Shown here in pieces: positions 16,996-24,481 of a stretch of 53,783 nt of DNA (position 1 is its first letter; each line of letters starts with the position of its first letter). Source of the DNA: Rhodoferax sp. (GTDB taxonomy: Bacteria > Pseudomonadota > Gammaproteobacteria > Burkholderiales > Burkholderiaceae_C); NCBI GenBank assembly GCA_013791765.1, contig VMTC01000009.1, positions 1 to 53,783 on the forward strand, given 5' to 3'. The translations under genes and the position numbers were made by a program. A model generated the notes under the pieces. That model made no database searches, had not been told where the DNA came from, and saw only the letters and a program-made list of their open reading frames with translations.

Positions 16996-17046
16996 TCAGC
17001 CTCTAGACCACGTCAAATAAGCGTGAGCAGCTATTAAATTAATTCA
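16996..17046 (+). repeat. GCCC-N20-GCTA repeat, copy 5, inside the cbb operon
   Basis: GACC instead of GCCC at 17006-17009, 20 bases, then GCTATTAAATT from 17030. The TAGC end is lost. It sits between cbbF and cbbP, and its right end overlaps the cbbF stop codon (17039-17041), so it may affect mRNA processing or expression within the operon. Confidence 0.75.
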
Positions 17047-18133
17047 TAAACAGGCTGCGCTCGGCAAACAGCGGGTTGCTCAGCTCAGCCGTTTCGGGCT
17101 CGGCGTGGTAGCGCTCAATGCGCTCGACCTCATGCCGGGAGCCAAACACCAGGCCAATGCGCTGGTGCAGCGAGCTCGGTTGCACGTCGAGCATGGGCAC
17201 TTCACCGGTTGAGGCGCGTCCGCCCGCCTGTTCAATGATCATGCCGATTGGGTTGGCCTCGTACAGCAGGCGCAGGCGCCCCGGCTTGGCCGTATCCTTG
17301 TTGTCACGCGGGTACATGAAGACGCCCCCACGCATCAGGATGCGGTGTGCCTCCGCCACCAGGCTGGCAATCCAGCGCATATTAAAGTCTTTGCCGCGCG
17401 GCCCGGTCTGGCCCGCCAGGCATTCGTCCACATAGCGCTTCACGGGTGCCTGCCAAAAGCGGGCGTTGGAGGCGTTGATGGCGAACTCCTGGGTTTCCTT
17501 TGGTATCTGCATCTTGGGGTGCGTCAGCATGAATTCGCCAAGATTCGGGTCGAGCGTGAAACCGTTGACGCCATCGCCCACGGTGAGCACCAGCAGCGTG
17601 GTCGGGCCATAGACCGCATAACCCGCAGCCACTTGGCTGTGACCGGGCTGCAAGAAGTCAGCCTCGGTCAGGTCGCGGCCGCTGTCCACCGCGTCTTTGG
17701 GCGCCCGCAACACCGAAAAGATGCTGCCCACGCACACATTGACGTCGATGTTGCTGGAGCCATCCAGCGGATCAAACACCAGCAAGTACTTGCCGCGCGG
17801 GTATTGCTGTGGAATCTGATACGGCAGCTCCATCTCCTCAGAGGCCATGCCGGCCAGGTTGCCGGCCCATTCGGTGCGACGGATGAAAACCTCGTTGCTC
17901 AGTACATCGAGCTTCTTCTGGGTTTCGCCCTGCACGTTGACGCTGCCACCGGTCTCGGCCGCGTGGTTGCCCATGGCGCCGCCCAACTCGCCCAAGGCCA
18001 CGGCGCGGGCGATGGCTTTGCACGCGAGCGCCACGTCCAGAATCAGCGCGTTGAAGTCGCCACTGGCGCCAGGGAAACGGCGCCGCTCCTCGATCAGAAA
18101 TTGGGTCAGCGTGGAGCGGTGGGTCAAAGGCAT
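17039..18133 (-). CDS. cbbF: fructose-1,6-bisphosphatase, class I
   Basis: A 364-residue class I fructose-1,6-bisphosphatase, which makes fructose 6-phosphate for the Calvin cycle and gluconeogenesis. The metal and phosphate signature is [20 protein letters not shown], followed by GGVFMYPRD and the C-terminal catalytic segment. The start at 18133 (MPLTHRSTL) gives the usual N-terminus; the open frame continues to 18199, but that part overlaps cbbY and is encoded by a repeat. It is the second gene of the operon, with a 49-base gap to cbbY. Confidence 0.95.
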   Translation of the reverse strand: MPLTHRSTLTQFLIEERRRFPGASGDFNALILDVALACKAIARAVALGELGGAMGNHAAETGGSVNVQGETQKKLDVLSNEVFIRRTEWAGNLAGMASEEMELPYQIPQQYPRGKYLLVFDPLDGSSNIDVNVCVGSIFSVLRAPKDAVDSGRDLTEADFLQPGHSQVAAGYAVYGPTTLLVLTVGDGVNGFTLDPNLGEFMLTHPKMQIPKETQEFAINASNARFWQAPVKRYVDECLAGQTGPRGKDFNMRWIASLVAEAHRILMRGGVFMYPRDNKDTAKPGRLRLLYEANPIGMIIEQAGGRASTGEVPMLDVQPSSLHQRIGLVFGSRHEVERIERYHAEPETAELSNPLFAERSLFMN

Positions 18134-18170
18134 GGCGGTTCTTTCAAGGCGATAGACAGGAATTTTTGCA

Positions 18171-18211
18171 GCTAACAAGATGCTAGCGACTTGGCGCATG
18201 CGGGCACGGGC
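18171..18211 (-). repeat. GCCC-N20-GCTA-N9-TAGC repeat, copy 6, at the cbbY/cbbF junction
   Basis: The 17-base GCTAACAAGATGCTAGC is at 18171-18187 and the complement of GCCC at 18208-18211, 20 bases away. It encodes the last residues of CbbY and supplies its stop codon, TAG (18183-18185). The spacer differs from the other copies, but the geometry is exact. Confidence 0.6.
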
Positions 18212-18938
18212 GGCGTTGGCTCTCTTGATGCCACTGGTGCAGGTGCGCGAGGCTGACCCCGCTCAAATCGGGCAAGACCCGCAGCGCAGCGTGAAAGTTG
18301 TGCAGGGCGGTGTAGGTCGTGGGTGTGACCACAGTGGCCAGATCGGCGGCGCGGGCTGCGCGCAAGCCGTTGCTGGAGTCCTCAAACGCCAGGCCATGGG
18401 TCGGCGCCAGTGACAGCGCTTGGAGCACCTGCAGGTAGACCTGCGGGTTCGGCTTCTTGATGGGTGCCGTGGATGCATCCCCAATGGCGCTGAAGTTCAA
18501 GCGCCAGTTCGCCCCCATCGCGTGGCGCAGCAGCGCCGCAATATTGACCGGCGAGGTGGTGGTGGCAATGGCCAGTTGCAGCCCTTGCGCCAGGGCCTCG
18601 TCCATCAGCAGGAGCACACCCGGGCGCAACTGCACGGCGCCGCTGTTGACGGCGCGCTCATAGGCGACCGTCTTGAGCTCATGCAGGCGGTTCACCGTGT
18701 CGGTCAAGGCCATGGCGCTGAGTTCGCGCACACCGGGCTGCAGACTTTGCCAGTACTGCCGGATGCGCTCCTTGCCGCCGGAAACATCGAGCAGCTCGGT
18801 GTACAGCGCCGCATCCCAGACCCAGTCCAGCCCGAACTCGGCAAAAGCCTGATTAAAGGCTGCGCAGTGCACGCTTTCGGTGTCGGCCAAAGTGCCGTCG
18901 ACATCAAAAATCAGGGCTCGCAGGACAGGGGCTGACAT
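18183..18938 (-). CDS. cbbY: HAD-family sugar-phosphate phosphatase CbbY
   Basis: A 251-residue HAD-superfamily hydrolase. Motif I is [16 protein letters not shown], the [11 protein letters not shown] loop is typical of CbbY, motif II is IATTTSPVN, and the last motifs are KKPNPQVY and [11 protein letters not shown]. CbbY enzymes dephosphorylate xylulose-1,5-bisphosphate, an inhibitor formed by RuBisCO. It is the first gene of the operon and diverges from cbbR. Its last dozen residues (RPCPHAPSR) come from a short repeat copy. A phosphoglycolate phosphatase role is the main alternative, but the motifs favour CbbY. Confidence 0.92.
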   Translation of the reverse strand: MSAPVLRALIFDVDGTLADTESVHCAAFNQAFAEFGLDWVWDAALYTELLDVSGGKERIRQYWQSLQPGVRELSAMALTDTVNRLHELKTVAYERAVNSGAVQLRPGVLLLMDEALAQGLQLAIATTTSPVNIAALLRHAMGANWRLNFSAIGDASTAPIKKPNPQVYLQVLQALSLAPTHGLAFEDSSNGLRAARAADLATVVTPTTYTALHNFHAALRVLPDLSGVSLAHLHQWHQESQRRPCPHAPSR

Positions 18939-18993
18939 CGGGTTCTTTCATCAAATTGCGGCAAGGTGCCCACGCATCGGCTTGGATGGATTT

Positions 18994-19022
18994 ACTTTAC
19001 CCGTCTTGACCTATAAACTCAA
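18994..19022 (-). promoter_or_regulatory. candidate sigma70 promoter of the cbbYFPM operon
   Basis: On the minus strand TTGAGT (19017-19022) and TAAAGT (18994-18999) are 17 bases apart, about 55 bases before the cbbY start. Each hexamer matches the consensus at four or five positions. The CbbR operators lie directly upstream, as expected for an activator-dependent promoter. Confidence 0.55.
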
Positions 19023-19027
19023 ATCAC

Positions 19028-19060
19028 ATTTATTCAGCAAATCATCAGATATGTCTGATG
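19028..19060. promoter_or_regulatory. candidate CbbR operator: two adjacent dyads
   Basis: Dyad 1 is ATTTATTCAGCAAAT (19028-19042), which contains a T-N11-A LysR-type core. Dyad 2 is CATCAGA-TATG-TCTGATG (19043-19060), with 7-bp arms. They touch each other and end six bases from the proposed -35 of the cbb operon. Dyad 2 would overlap a cbbR start at 19051, which supports the later start at 19075. Confidence 0.6.
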
Positions 19061-19074
19061 TAAAGACCGTTTTC

Positions 19075-19986
19075 ATGCGACCCTACACACTCAAGCAACT
19101 GCACACCTTTCTAGAGGTGGCCAGGCAGCGCTCGGTCTCCAAGGCGGCGCAGCGGCTGTTTGTGACCCAGCCTGCGGTGTCGATGCAGATCCGCCAGCTC
19201 GAAGATGCGTTTGGCGTGCCTTTGATTGAACCCTTGGGACGCAATATCCAGTTAACCCAGGCGGGCGAGGCTTTTTTGATTCACGCCCAGGCCGCGATGG
19301 GGCAGCTCAAGAACCTCGAGGCCCAGATGGCCGAGCATGTGGGCTTGAAGCAGGGTCATATCGATCTGGCGGTCGTCAGTACCGCCAAGTACTTTGTGCC
19401 GATGCTGCTGGTGCGCTTCAAGCAGCTGTACCCCGGCGTGGAGGTGCAGCTCAGGATTGACAATCGGGAAAATGTGCTGGGCCTGCTGGCCCGCAACGAG
19501 GTTGACCTGGTGATGATGGGGCGTGCGCCGGCCCACATTGACTGCGTCGCGACCGCTTTTGCCAGCAATCCGCTGGCTATCTTGGCGGCGCCCGGGCACA
19601 CCTTGGTGCGCCGTAAGAGCCTGCCGTTCCAGGTGCTGGCCGATCATGTCTTTGTGGTGCGTGAAGAGGGCTCTGGCACCCGCGCCGCCATGGAGCGGCT
19701 GTTTGCCGCCAACCAGACGCCACTGAACAAGGTGATGGAAATGCCCAGCAACGAGACCATCAAGCAAGCCGTGATGGCCGGCATGGGCCTGAGCTTCTTG
19801 TCTCTGCGTACCGTGCGCCATGAACTGGCCAGCGGTCATATCGCGCTGGTGGACATTGAGGGCCTGCCCTGGCTGGGTCACTGGTACATCACCCACCTGA
19901 ACAGCAAGAAACTCTCGCCAGCGGCGCGCGCCTTCAGGGACTTCCTGCTGGAACAGGGCGCCAGCTTGATGGACGCCTGGAGTTGA
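19075..19986 (+). CDS. cbbR: LysR-type regulator of the Calvin cycle operon
   Basis: A 303-residue LysR-family regulator. The N-terminal helix-turn-helix is TLKQLHTFLEVARQRSVSKAAQ plus VTQPAVSMQIRQLEDAFG, followed by a ligand-binding domain (GHIDLAVVSTAKYFVP, ending HLNSKKLSPAARAFRDFL), which is typical of CbbR. It diverges from cbbY and should activate the cbb operon in response to metabolites such as RuBP or NADPH. An in-frame ATG at 19051 would add 8 residues but lies in the operator dyad, so 19075 is preferred. Confidence 0.92.
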   Translation: MRPYTLKQLHTFLEVARQRSVSKAAQRLFVTQPAVSMQIRQLEDAFGVPLIEPLGRNIQLTQAGEAFLIHAQAAMGQLKNLEAQMAEHVGLKQGHIDLAVVSTAKYFVPMLLVRFKQLYPGVEVQLRIDNRENVLGLLARNEVDLVMMGRAPAHIDCVATAFASNPLAILAAPGHTLVRRKSLPFQVLADHVFVVREEGSGTRAAMERLFAANQTPLNKVMEMPSNETIKQAVMAGMGLSFLSLRTVRHELASGHIALVDIEGLPWLGHWYITHLNSKKLSPAARAFRDFLLEQGASLMDAWS

Positions 19987-20097
19987 ATCGGGCCCATGCA
20001 GCGCTGTCGGCATGGACTCCAAGGGAAAATGTCATTGATGGATGTCAACGCGACCATTGATAGAGTCGGGTGACTAAAGCGCTGCGTGAATTAAACA

Positions 20098-20183
20098 TAT
20101 AATGGCAAGCTAAGTAAAAAAGAGCTCGAGTCATTTTTACTTGGTCCTTGCAGTTTTTCTGCATTGACAATTTCCGGAAATTG
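20098..20183 (+). promoter_or_regulatory. TATAAT box and structured leader of the lipoprotein gene
   Basis: TATAAT at 20098-20103 has no good -35 box. The transcribed leader of about 110 bases holds two strong structures: a hairpin with stem AAGTAAAAA / TTTTTACTT (20112-20120 with 20134-20142), extended by GCAAG / CTTGC, and the perfect 16-base palindrome CAATTTCCGGAAATTG (20168-20183). The start codon follows 29 bases later. Confidence 0.5.
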
Positions 20184-20212
20184 TTTCGTCAACTTATTAG
20201 GTAATTTTAAAA

Positions 20213-20515
20213 ATGAACAAATCACTCGTTTTAGCCACTGTTATCGCTGCTGCTGCTCTGGTCGCTTGCGGTAAAAAAGAAGAAGCGCCTGTTGCAGCGC
20301 CCGCTCCTGCTGTGGTTGAGGCCGTCAAAGACGCTGGCACTGCTGCTGCCGTCGCCACTGACGCCGCCGCTGCTGCCACAACCGCCGCATCTGATGCAAC
20401 TGGTGCTGCACAAGCTGCCACCGGCGCTGCTGCTGTTGCTGTTGATGCCGCTGGCGACGCAGCCAAGGCCGCCGTTACCGAAGCAGCCAAGGCTGCTGAA
20501 GCTCCGAAGAAGTAA
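20213..20515 (+). CDS. small alanine-rich lipoprotein
   Basis: A 100-residue predicted lipoprotein. The signal peptide MNKSLVLATVIAAAALVAC ends in the lipobox LVAC, with Cys19 to be lipidated, and is followed by GKKEEAP. The rest is a low-complexity, very Ala-rich helix with regularly placed Asp, Lys, Val and Thr (for example AAKAAVTEAAKAAEAPKK), reminiscent of Lpp-like or Ala-rich coiled coils. No known domain. It has a structured leader and a strong terminator, so it is a single-gene unit, probably abundantly expressed. Function unknown. Confidence 0.85.
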   Translation: MNKSLVLATVIAAAALVACGKKEEAPVAAPAPAVVEAVKDAGTAAAVATDAAAAATTAASDATGAAQAATGAAAVAVDAAGDAAKAAVTEAAKAAEAPKK

Positions 20516-20538
20516 GCTCACGCTTGCTGCTTTGTAGC

Positions 20539-20567
20539 AAAAAAACCACCGTCAGGTGGTTTTTTTT
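20539..20567 (+). terminator. Rho-independent terminator of the lipoprotein gene
   Basis: Stem AAAACCACC / GGTGGTTTT with loop GTCA, followed by a run of T residues to 20567, 23 bases after the lipoprotein stop codon. Confidence 0.9.
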
Positions 20568-20701
20568 CGTCTGTGTGAGGCGCCTGCGGTCGTTGGCGCA
20601 CGAACGTAGGACAAACGGAGTTTTCCCTGCTGCAGGACGAGTTGGCAGGCACACGGGTATTTCCAAGATTAAACTGGCGCCGATGTACCAGCCCCAAAAC
20701 T

Positions 20702-22063
20702 ATGACTAACGCCCAGTGGTTTGTCTTGATCGGCGGCTTATTGCTTGTCAGAGGCCTCACACCGTCCGTGTTGAAGCGCTCACCGTTTACCGCCGCCATG
20801 ATTTATCTGGCGGTGGGCTTGCTGGTCGGCCCGAGCGTGCTCAATCTGTTTCATTTCAACCCACTCAAGGAATCGGCGCTGCTGGAGGTGCTGACTGAAG
20901 TTGCTGTCTTGATCTCCCTGTTTTCTGCGGGTGTCAAAATGCCGGTCCCGTTCAGCTTTTCACACTGGCGCGCACCGATTCTTCTGGCCACCGTGTCAAT
21001 GAGCATCACTGTGGCCTTGGTTGCTGCTTTTGCCTACTACGTTCTGGGCTTGCCATTGGGTGCCGGCGTGCTGCTGGGCGCGATCGTGGCACCGACCGAC
21101 CCGGTATTGGCCACCGACGTGCAAAGCCGCCACCCGGGTGACCGTGACCAACTGCGCTTCACCCTGACCTGTGAGGCCGGTATGAACGATGGCAGCGCCT
21201 TCCCCTTCGTGATGCTGGGGCTGGGCCTGCTGGGGCTGCATGAACTCGGTGACACCAACCTGCGCTGGGCGCTGGTCGACGTGCTGTGGGCGACCGTTGG
21301 CGGCATTGCGGTCGGCATCGTGGCGGGCGTCCTGCTCGCGCGCCTGGGCTGGAAGCTGCGTCGAGTGCCACACCAGCATGAGCTGATGGATGATTTTCTG
21401 GGTCTGGGCCTGATTGGGCTCGTGTACGGCGTGTCTGTGATGATCAACGCCTGGGGGTTTTTGGCGGTTTTTGCCGCAGCCGTGGCGCTGCGTCAGACTG
21501 AGCTGAAGCTGGCCAGGGCAGCGCAGCAAGCGTCGTCCGCGCAGCAGGCTTCAACCGCCCTGAGTACGGCAACAGCGCAAATGGACCCCTCAAGCCTTGA
21601 CTCCGCCCCCGAGTCGGCGCCCATGGTCAGCCAAGGGTCCCTGGTATTTAAGGAACATCTGGAGCGGCTGTCGGAAGTGATGCTGGTTCTGCTGGTCGGC
21701 GGCTCCCTGTTTCTGAACTCCTGGAGTTGGGCCGCTGTGGGCCTGGCCCTGTTCGTGTTTCTGGTGGCCCGCCCGGTCAGCGTCTTTCTTGGTCTGTTAG
21801 GCACACGCACCACTTGGCGTATACGCGGCATGGTGGGCTGGTTCGGTGTGCGCGGGATCGGCTCACTTTACTATTTGATGTACGCAATTCAGCATGGCTT
21901 GCCCGAGGCGCTGGCTCTTGAGTTGATTCAGTTGACACTGATTGTGGTGACGCTGTCCATTCTTTTGCACGGCATCAGCGTCAAGCCATTAATGGCGCAC
22001 TTCTGGAAGCGCAAGACACCATCAATGATGGCCCCGGAAGGTGGCGCTAAGGGCGATGGTTAA
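20702..22063 (+). CDS. CPA1-family Na+/H+ antiporter
   Basis: A 453-residue inner-membrane protein with about 12 predicted membrane segments, of the monovalent cation:proton antiporter-1 family. Key motifs: AAMIYLAVGLLVGPSVLNL, the APTDPVLATDVQ segment, and GMNDGSAFPFVMLGLGLLGL, whose N-D pair is the ion-binding site. A polar, Ala/Gln/Ser-rich loop lies near residues 285-325. The start at 20702 places the first membrane helix correctly; the open frame upstream to 20642 adds charged residues. Ion preference cannot be read from the sequence. It stands alone and ends just before a decayed gene. Confidence 0.88.
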   Translation: MTNAQWFVLIGGLLLVRGLTPSVLKRSPFTAAMIYLAVGLLVGPSVLNLFHFNPLKESALLEVLTEVAVLISLFSAGVKMPVPFSFSHWRAPILLATVSMSITVALVAAFAYYVLGLPLGAGVLLGAIVAPTDPVLATDVQSRHPGDRDQLRFTLTCEAGMNDGSAFPFVMLGLGLLGLHELGDTNLRWALVDVLWATVGGIAVGIVAGVLLARLGWKLRRVPHQHELMDDFLGLGLIGLVYGVSVMINAWGFLAVFAAAVALRQTELKLARAAQQASSAQQASTALSTATAQMDPSSLDSAPESAPMVSQGSLVFKEHLERLSEVMLVLLVGGSLFLNSWSWAAVGLALFVFLVARPVSVFLGLLGTRTTWRIRGMVGWFGVRGIGSLYYLMYAIQHGLPEALALELIQLTLIVVTLSILLHGISVKPLMAHFWKRKTPSMMAPEGGAKGDG

Positions 22064-22122
22064 ACTCGCGTCTGTCATAGGAACAGCATCTGACTGACCT
22101 TTTCTCCGTCGCGTAAGCGACG

Positions 22123-22398
22123 CTGTTTGCCAAGTTGTTGCCGCGAGAGGGTAATTTTTTGAGCTGTTCAACCAGCATGACCTGGACCCCATGACCGACT
22201 ACATCGTGCGTCTGAGCGATATCAGTTTGAAATGCTGCTAACGGGTGCGCGATGCGGTGAAACTTCTAGCCAGGACTACCGATCCGGCAACGGCCGAAGC
22301 GGCCTTGAGGAGCTGCGAAGAGATTGATCAGTTGGAGTCCGATGCCGACCGCATCATGCGCAGTGCCATGCGCAAGCTCTTTCGGGAAGAGCTGGACT
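22123..22398 (+). pseudogene. remnant of a DUF47 (PhoU-like, Pit accessory) gene
   Basis: Translated in one frame, the DNA reads LFAKLLPREGNFFELFNQHD, then DYIVRLSDISLKCC, a TAA stop, then RVRDAVKLLARTTDPATAEA and CEEIDQLESDADRIMRSAMR, ending in KLFREELD. This is the DUF47 family that partners Pit phosphate transporters. Four lesions are visible: the start is CTG instead of ATG, a central part of about 85 codons is missing after NQHD, one TAA replaces a codon after CC, and the C-terminal third is lost. No pit gene remains nearby. It is non-functional. Confidence 0.82.
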
Positions 22399-22446
22399 CC
22401 GGCAGCGCTACAAGTGACAGCGCTTCAAGCAAATTGGCCAGCGATT

Positions 22447-22893
22447 TCATTGGGAAATCTTGCGCGCCTCCTCGATTTGGTATTCAAAATAGCGCTGGAA
22501 GCTGAACACCAGGCTGCTCATCAGCGCCGTGGTACCTACCAGCAGTGCCAAGGTGATGGCGCCAATGGTGAACCAGTTGGTGCGCCCGGCTACGCCATCC
22601 TTAGATACTGACGGGTTAAAACGCGCGTTCCACTTCTGCGGCGGCGTCAAGCCATAAATGATGGCGGTCAAGGCGCATCCCGCTATTGTGAAACCCAGCA
22701 ACGGGATCAAGACCCAACTCAAGAGGTCGTCCAGACCATGCTGTTGCACCCGCTCCAGCCCGTACAAGCCCAGTGCCGTGGGCACCGGTAGCAACCAGCC
22801 CAGCAAGTCGCCCTTGCCATACAAATAGAAGCGGTGCAGGCCCAAGGGGCCACCGATGAAGGCTAGCCAGGCGGCCACAGTCTTATTTTTCAT
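22447..22893 (-). CDS. TM2-domain membrane protein
   Basis: A 148-residue membrane protein. The N-terminus MKNKTVAAWLAFIGGPLGLHRFYLYG is a TM2-type signature (glycine-rich helix then G-x-H-R-F-Y), followed by a second helix GWLLPVPTALGLYGL and further segments at about 60-80 and 110-130. Function is unknown for the family. It lies 9 bases downstream of the acetyltransferase gene on the same strand, so the two may be co-transcribed. Its end meets the decayed DUF47 gene. Confidence 0.8.
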   Translation of the reverse strand: MKNKTVAAWLAFIGGPLGLHRFYLYGKGDLLGWLLPVPTALGLYGLERVQQHGLDDLLSWVLIPLLGFTIAGCALTAIIYGLTPPQKWNARFNPSVSKDGVAGRTNWFTIGAITLALLVGTTALMSSLVFSFQRYFEYQIEEARKISQ

Positions 22894-22902
22894 TTGCGCG
22901 GA

Positions 22903-23427
22903 TTATGGTTGCGGGGCGCGGCTAGCGCCCAGACCCAAGGCTTTGTCCATCATGACCACATCGAGCCATTGATCAAATTTCCAGCCGCAGGACTTGAGCA
23001 CGCCGACCATGGAAAAACCGGCCGCCCGGTGGACGCCGACCGACCCGTGGTTGGCGGAGTCGCCGATCACGGCGATCAACTTTCGCACCCCTGCTCTTTC
23101 GGCCTGGATCATCAGTTCTGCCAATAGGGCGCGGCCCAGGCCCTGCCCCAAGGCGTCCTCTGCCAGGTAAATCGAATCCTCGGCCGAGAAGCGGTAAGCC
23201 GGGCGGGGCTTGAACCAGTTGCAGTAGGCAAAGCCCAACACTTGCTCGCCCCTTGCCGCCACCAGATAAGGCAAGCCTTTAGCCAGCACCTCAGCGCGGC
23301 GCTGCGCCATGTCCGTGATTGAGGGGGGTTCGATCTCAAAAGTGCCGGTTCCGTGGTGCACATGGTGGCCATAAATGGCGGTGATGGCAGGGATGTCTTC
23401 AACTTGGCTGGGGCGAATGAGTGTCAT
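22903..23427 (-). CDS. GNAT-family N-acetyltransferase (phosphinothricin-acetyltransferase-like)
   Basis: A 174-residue GNAT acyltransferase close to the Pat/Bar group. It starts MTLIRPSQVEDIPAITAIYG and has the acetyl-CoA loop ALGQGLGRALLAELM, then VRKLIAVIGDSANHGSVGVH and GFSMVGVLKSCGWKF. Such enzymes acetylate small amines, such as phosphinothricin or methionine derivatives, with acetyl-CoA. The true substrate here is unknown. It is divergent from rpsP. Confidence 0.85.
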   Translation of the reverse strand: MTLIRPSQVEDIPAITAIYGHHVHHGTGTFEIEPPSITDMAQRRAEVLAKGLPYLVAARGEQVLGFAYCNWFKPRPAYRFSAEDSIYLAEDALGQGLGRALLAELMIQAERAGVRKLIAVIGDSANHGSVGVHRAAGFSMVGVLKSCGWKFDQWLDVVMMDKALGLGASRAPQP

Positions 23428-23441
23428 AGGAATTGGAACGT

Positions 23442-23447
23442 TATAAT
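23442..23447 (+). promoter_or_regulatory. TATAAT box upstream of rpsP
   Basis: A perfect -10 hexamer about 115 bases before the rpsP start, implying a leader of roughly 100 bases. The -35 region is weak. Confidence 0.45.
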
Positions 23448-23560
23448 GTGCGGCTATTCAGCGTGCCGCTGGCCGGGTGGCTATGTCGCGTGTCTCAAGC
23501 GCTGAATTAGATACTGAATCAAACGATGGATTTCAAACTCCGTCTCCCAAAGGATAAATC

Positions 23561-23812
23561 ATGGTCGTCATCCGACTCGCCCGTGGCGGTGCAAAAGCAC
23601 GCCCGTTTTTCAATATTGTCGTTGCTGACAAGCGTACCCGTCGCGATGGCCGTTTCATCGAACGCCTGGGTTTTTACAACCCGATTGCAACTGCCAATGA
23701 AGAGAGCATCCGCATTGCACAAGACCGCCTGACCTACTGGCGCAGCGTGGGTGCTCAGGCCTCTCCCACGGTGGAACGCTTGATCGCTCAAGCGGCCAAA
23801 AAAGCAGTTTGA
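23561..23812 (+). CDS. rpsP: 30S ribosomal protein S16
   Basis: An 83-residue S16. It begins [20 protein letters not shown] and continues [19 protein letters not shown] and [12 protein letters not shown], all family signatures. It starts behind AAAGGATAAATC, with AGGA as ribosome site. It is the first gene of the classic rpsP-rimM-trmD-rplS operon, which couples ribosomal proteins to 16S maturation and tRNA methylation. A GC-rich palindromic element separates it from rimM. Confidence 0.98.
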   Translation: MVVIRLARGGAKARPFFNIVVADKRTRRDGRFIERLGFYNPIATANEESIRIAQDRLTYWRSVGAQASPTVERLIAQAAKKAV

Positions 23813-23817
23813 AGTTT

Positions 23818-23900
23818 TATGGCCCCCACGCTTGCCGCTTCGCGTGCTGCGCTGCCCCCCAAGGGGCTGCAGTCGCCTTGGGGCGGCCCAGCGGCGCCTG
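23818..23900. repeat. GC-rich palindromic element between rpsP and rimM
   Basis: A stretch beginning GGCCCCCACGCTTGCCGCTT and holding the stem CCCCAAGG / CCTTGGGG (23857-23864 with 23876-23883). From memory this resembles an abundant intergenic element of Comamonadaceae. Only one copy is in this window, so repetition cannot be shown here. Confidence 0.45.
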
Positions 23901-23907
23901 ATTTGTG

Positions 23908-24471
23908 ATGCTGCCTGGCCTTGAAGCAGCCGAATTGCCGGCGGATGCGATCGAAGTCGGGCGCATCGCTGATGCCTGGGGCATCAAAGGCTGGTTCAAA
24001 GTCCTGCCCTACAGCGCCGATCCCGAGGCGCTTTTTTCTTCCAAGCGCTGGTTTCTACTGCCAGCCGAAAAAGGCGCAAAGACCTTTGCCGACGTCGCCC
24101 AACTGGTGATCAAGGAAGCCAAGGTGCATTCAGACACTGTGGTCGCCTGCGCCCAAGGGGTGGACGACCGCACTGCTGCCGAAGCCTTGCGTGGGGCGCG
24201 AATTTTCGTGGCCCGCTGCAATTTTCCAAGCGCCGAAAAAGACGAGTATTACTGGGTTGACCTGATTGGCCTGGACGTGATCAACCGCGAGGCCGTGGCA
24301 CTGGGCACGGTGAGAGAATTGCTCTCCACCGGGGCACAGACCGTGCTGGTTCTGGACTATGCGCAAGACGGCAAGCCGCTGGAGCGGATGATTCCTTTCG
24401 TCTCGGTCTACATCGACGAGGTCGATTTGCCCGGTCGTCGCATTCTGGTGGATTGGCAAGCGGACTTCTAA
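23908..24471 (+). CDS. rimM: 16S rRNA processing protein RimM
   Basis: A 187-residue RimM, which binds the 30S head (S19) and helps 16S maturation. [23 protein letters not shown] is the N-terminal RimM domain; the PRC-barrel half has [20 protein letters not shown] and the family end [26 protein letters not shown] at 23908 is preceded by an in-frame GTG at 23905; the ATG is more likely. It lies 10 bases before trmD. Confidence 0.95.
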   Translation: MLPGLEAAELPADAIEVGRIADAWGIKGWFKVLPYSADPEALFSSKRWFLLPAEKGAKTFADVAQLVIKEAKVHSDTVVACAQGVDDRTAAEALRGARIFVARCNFPSAEKDEYYWVDLIGLDVINREAVALGTVRELLSTGAQTVLVLDYAQDGKPLERMIPFVSVYIDEVDLPGRRILVDWQADF

Positions 24472-24481
24472 GCGTTGCCCC

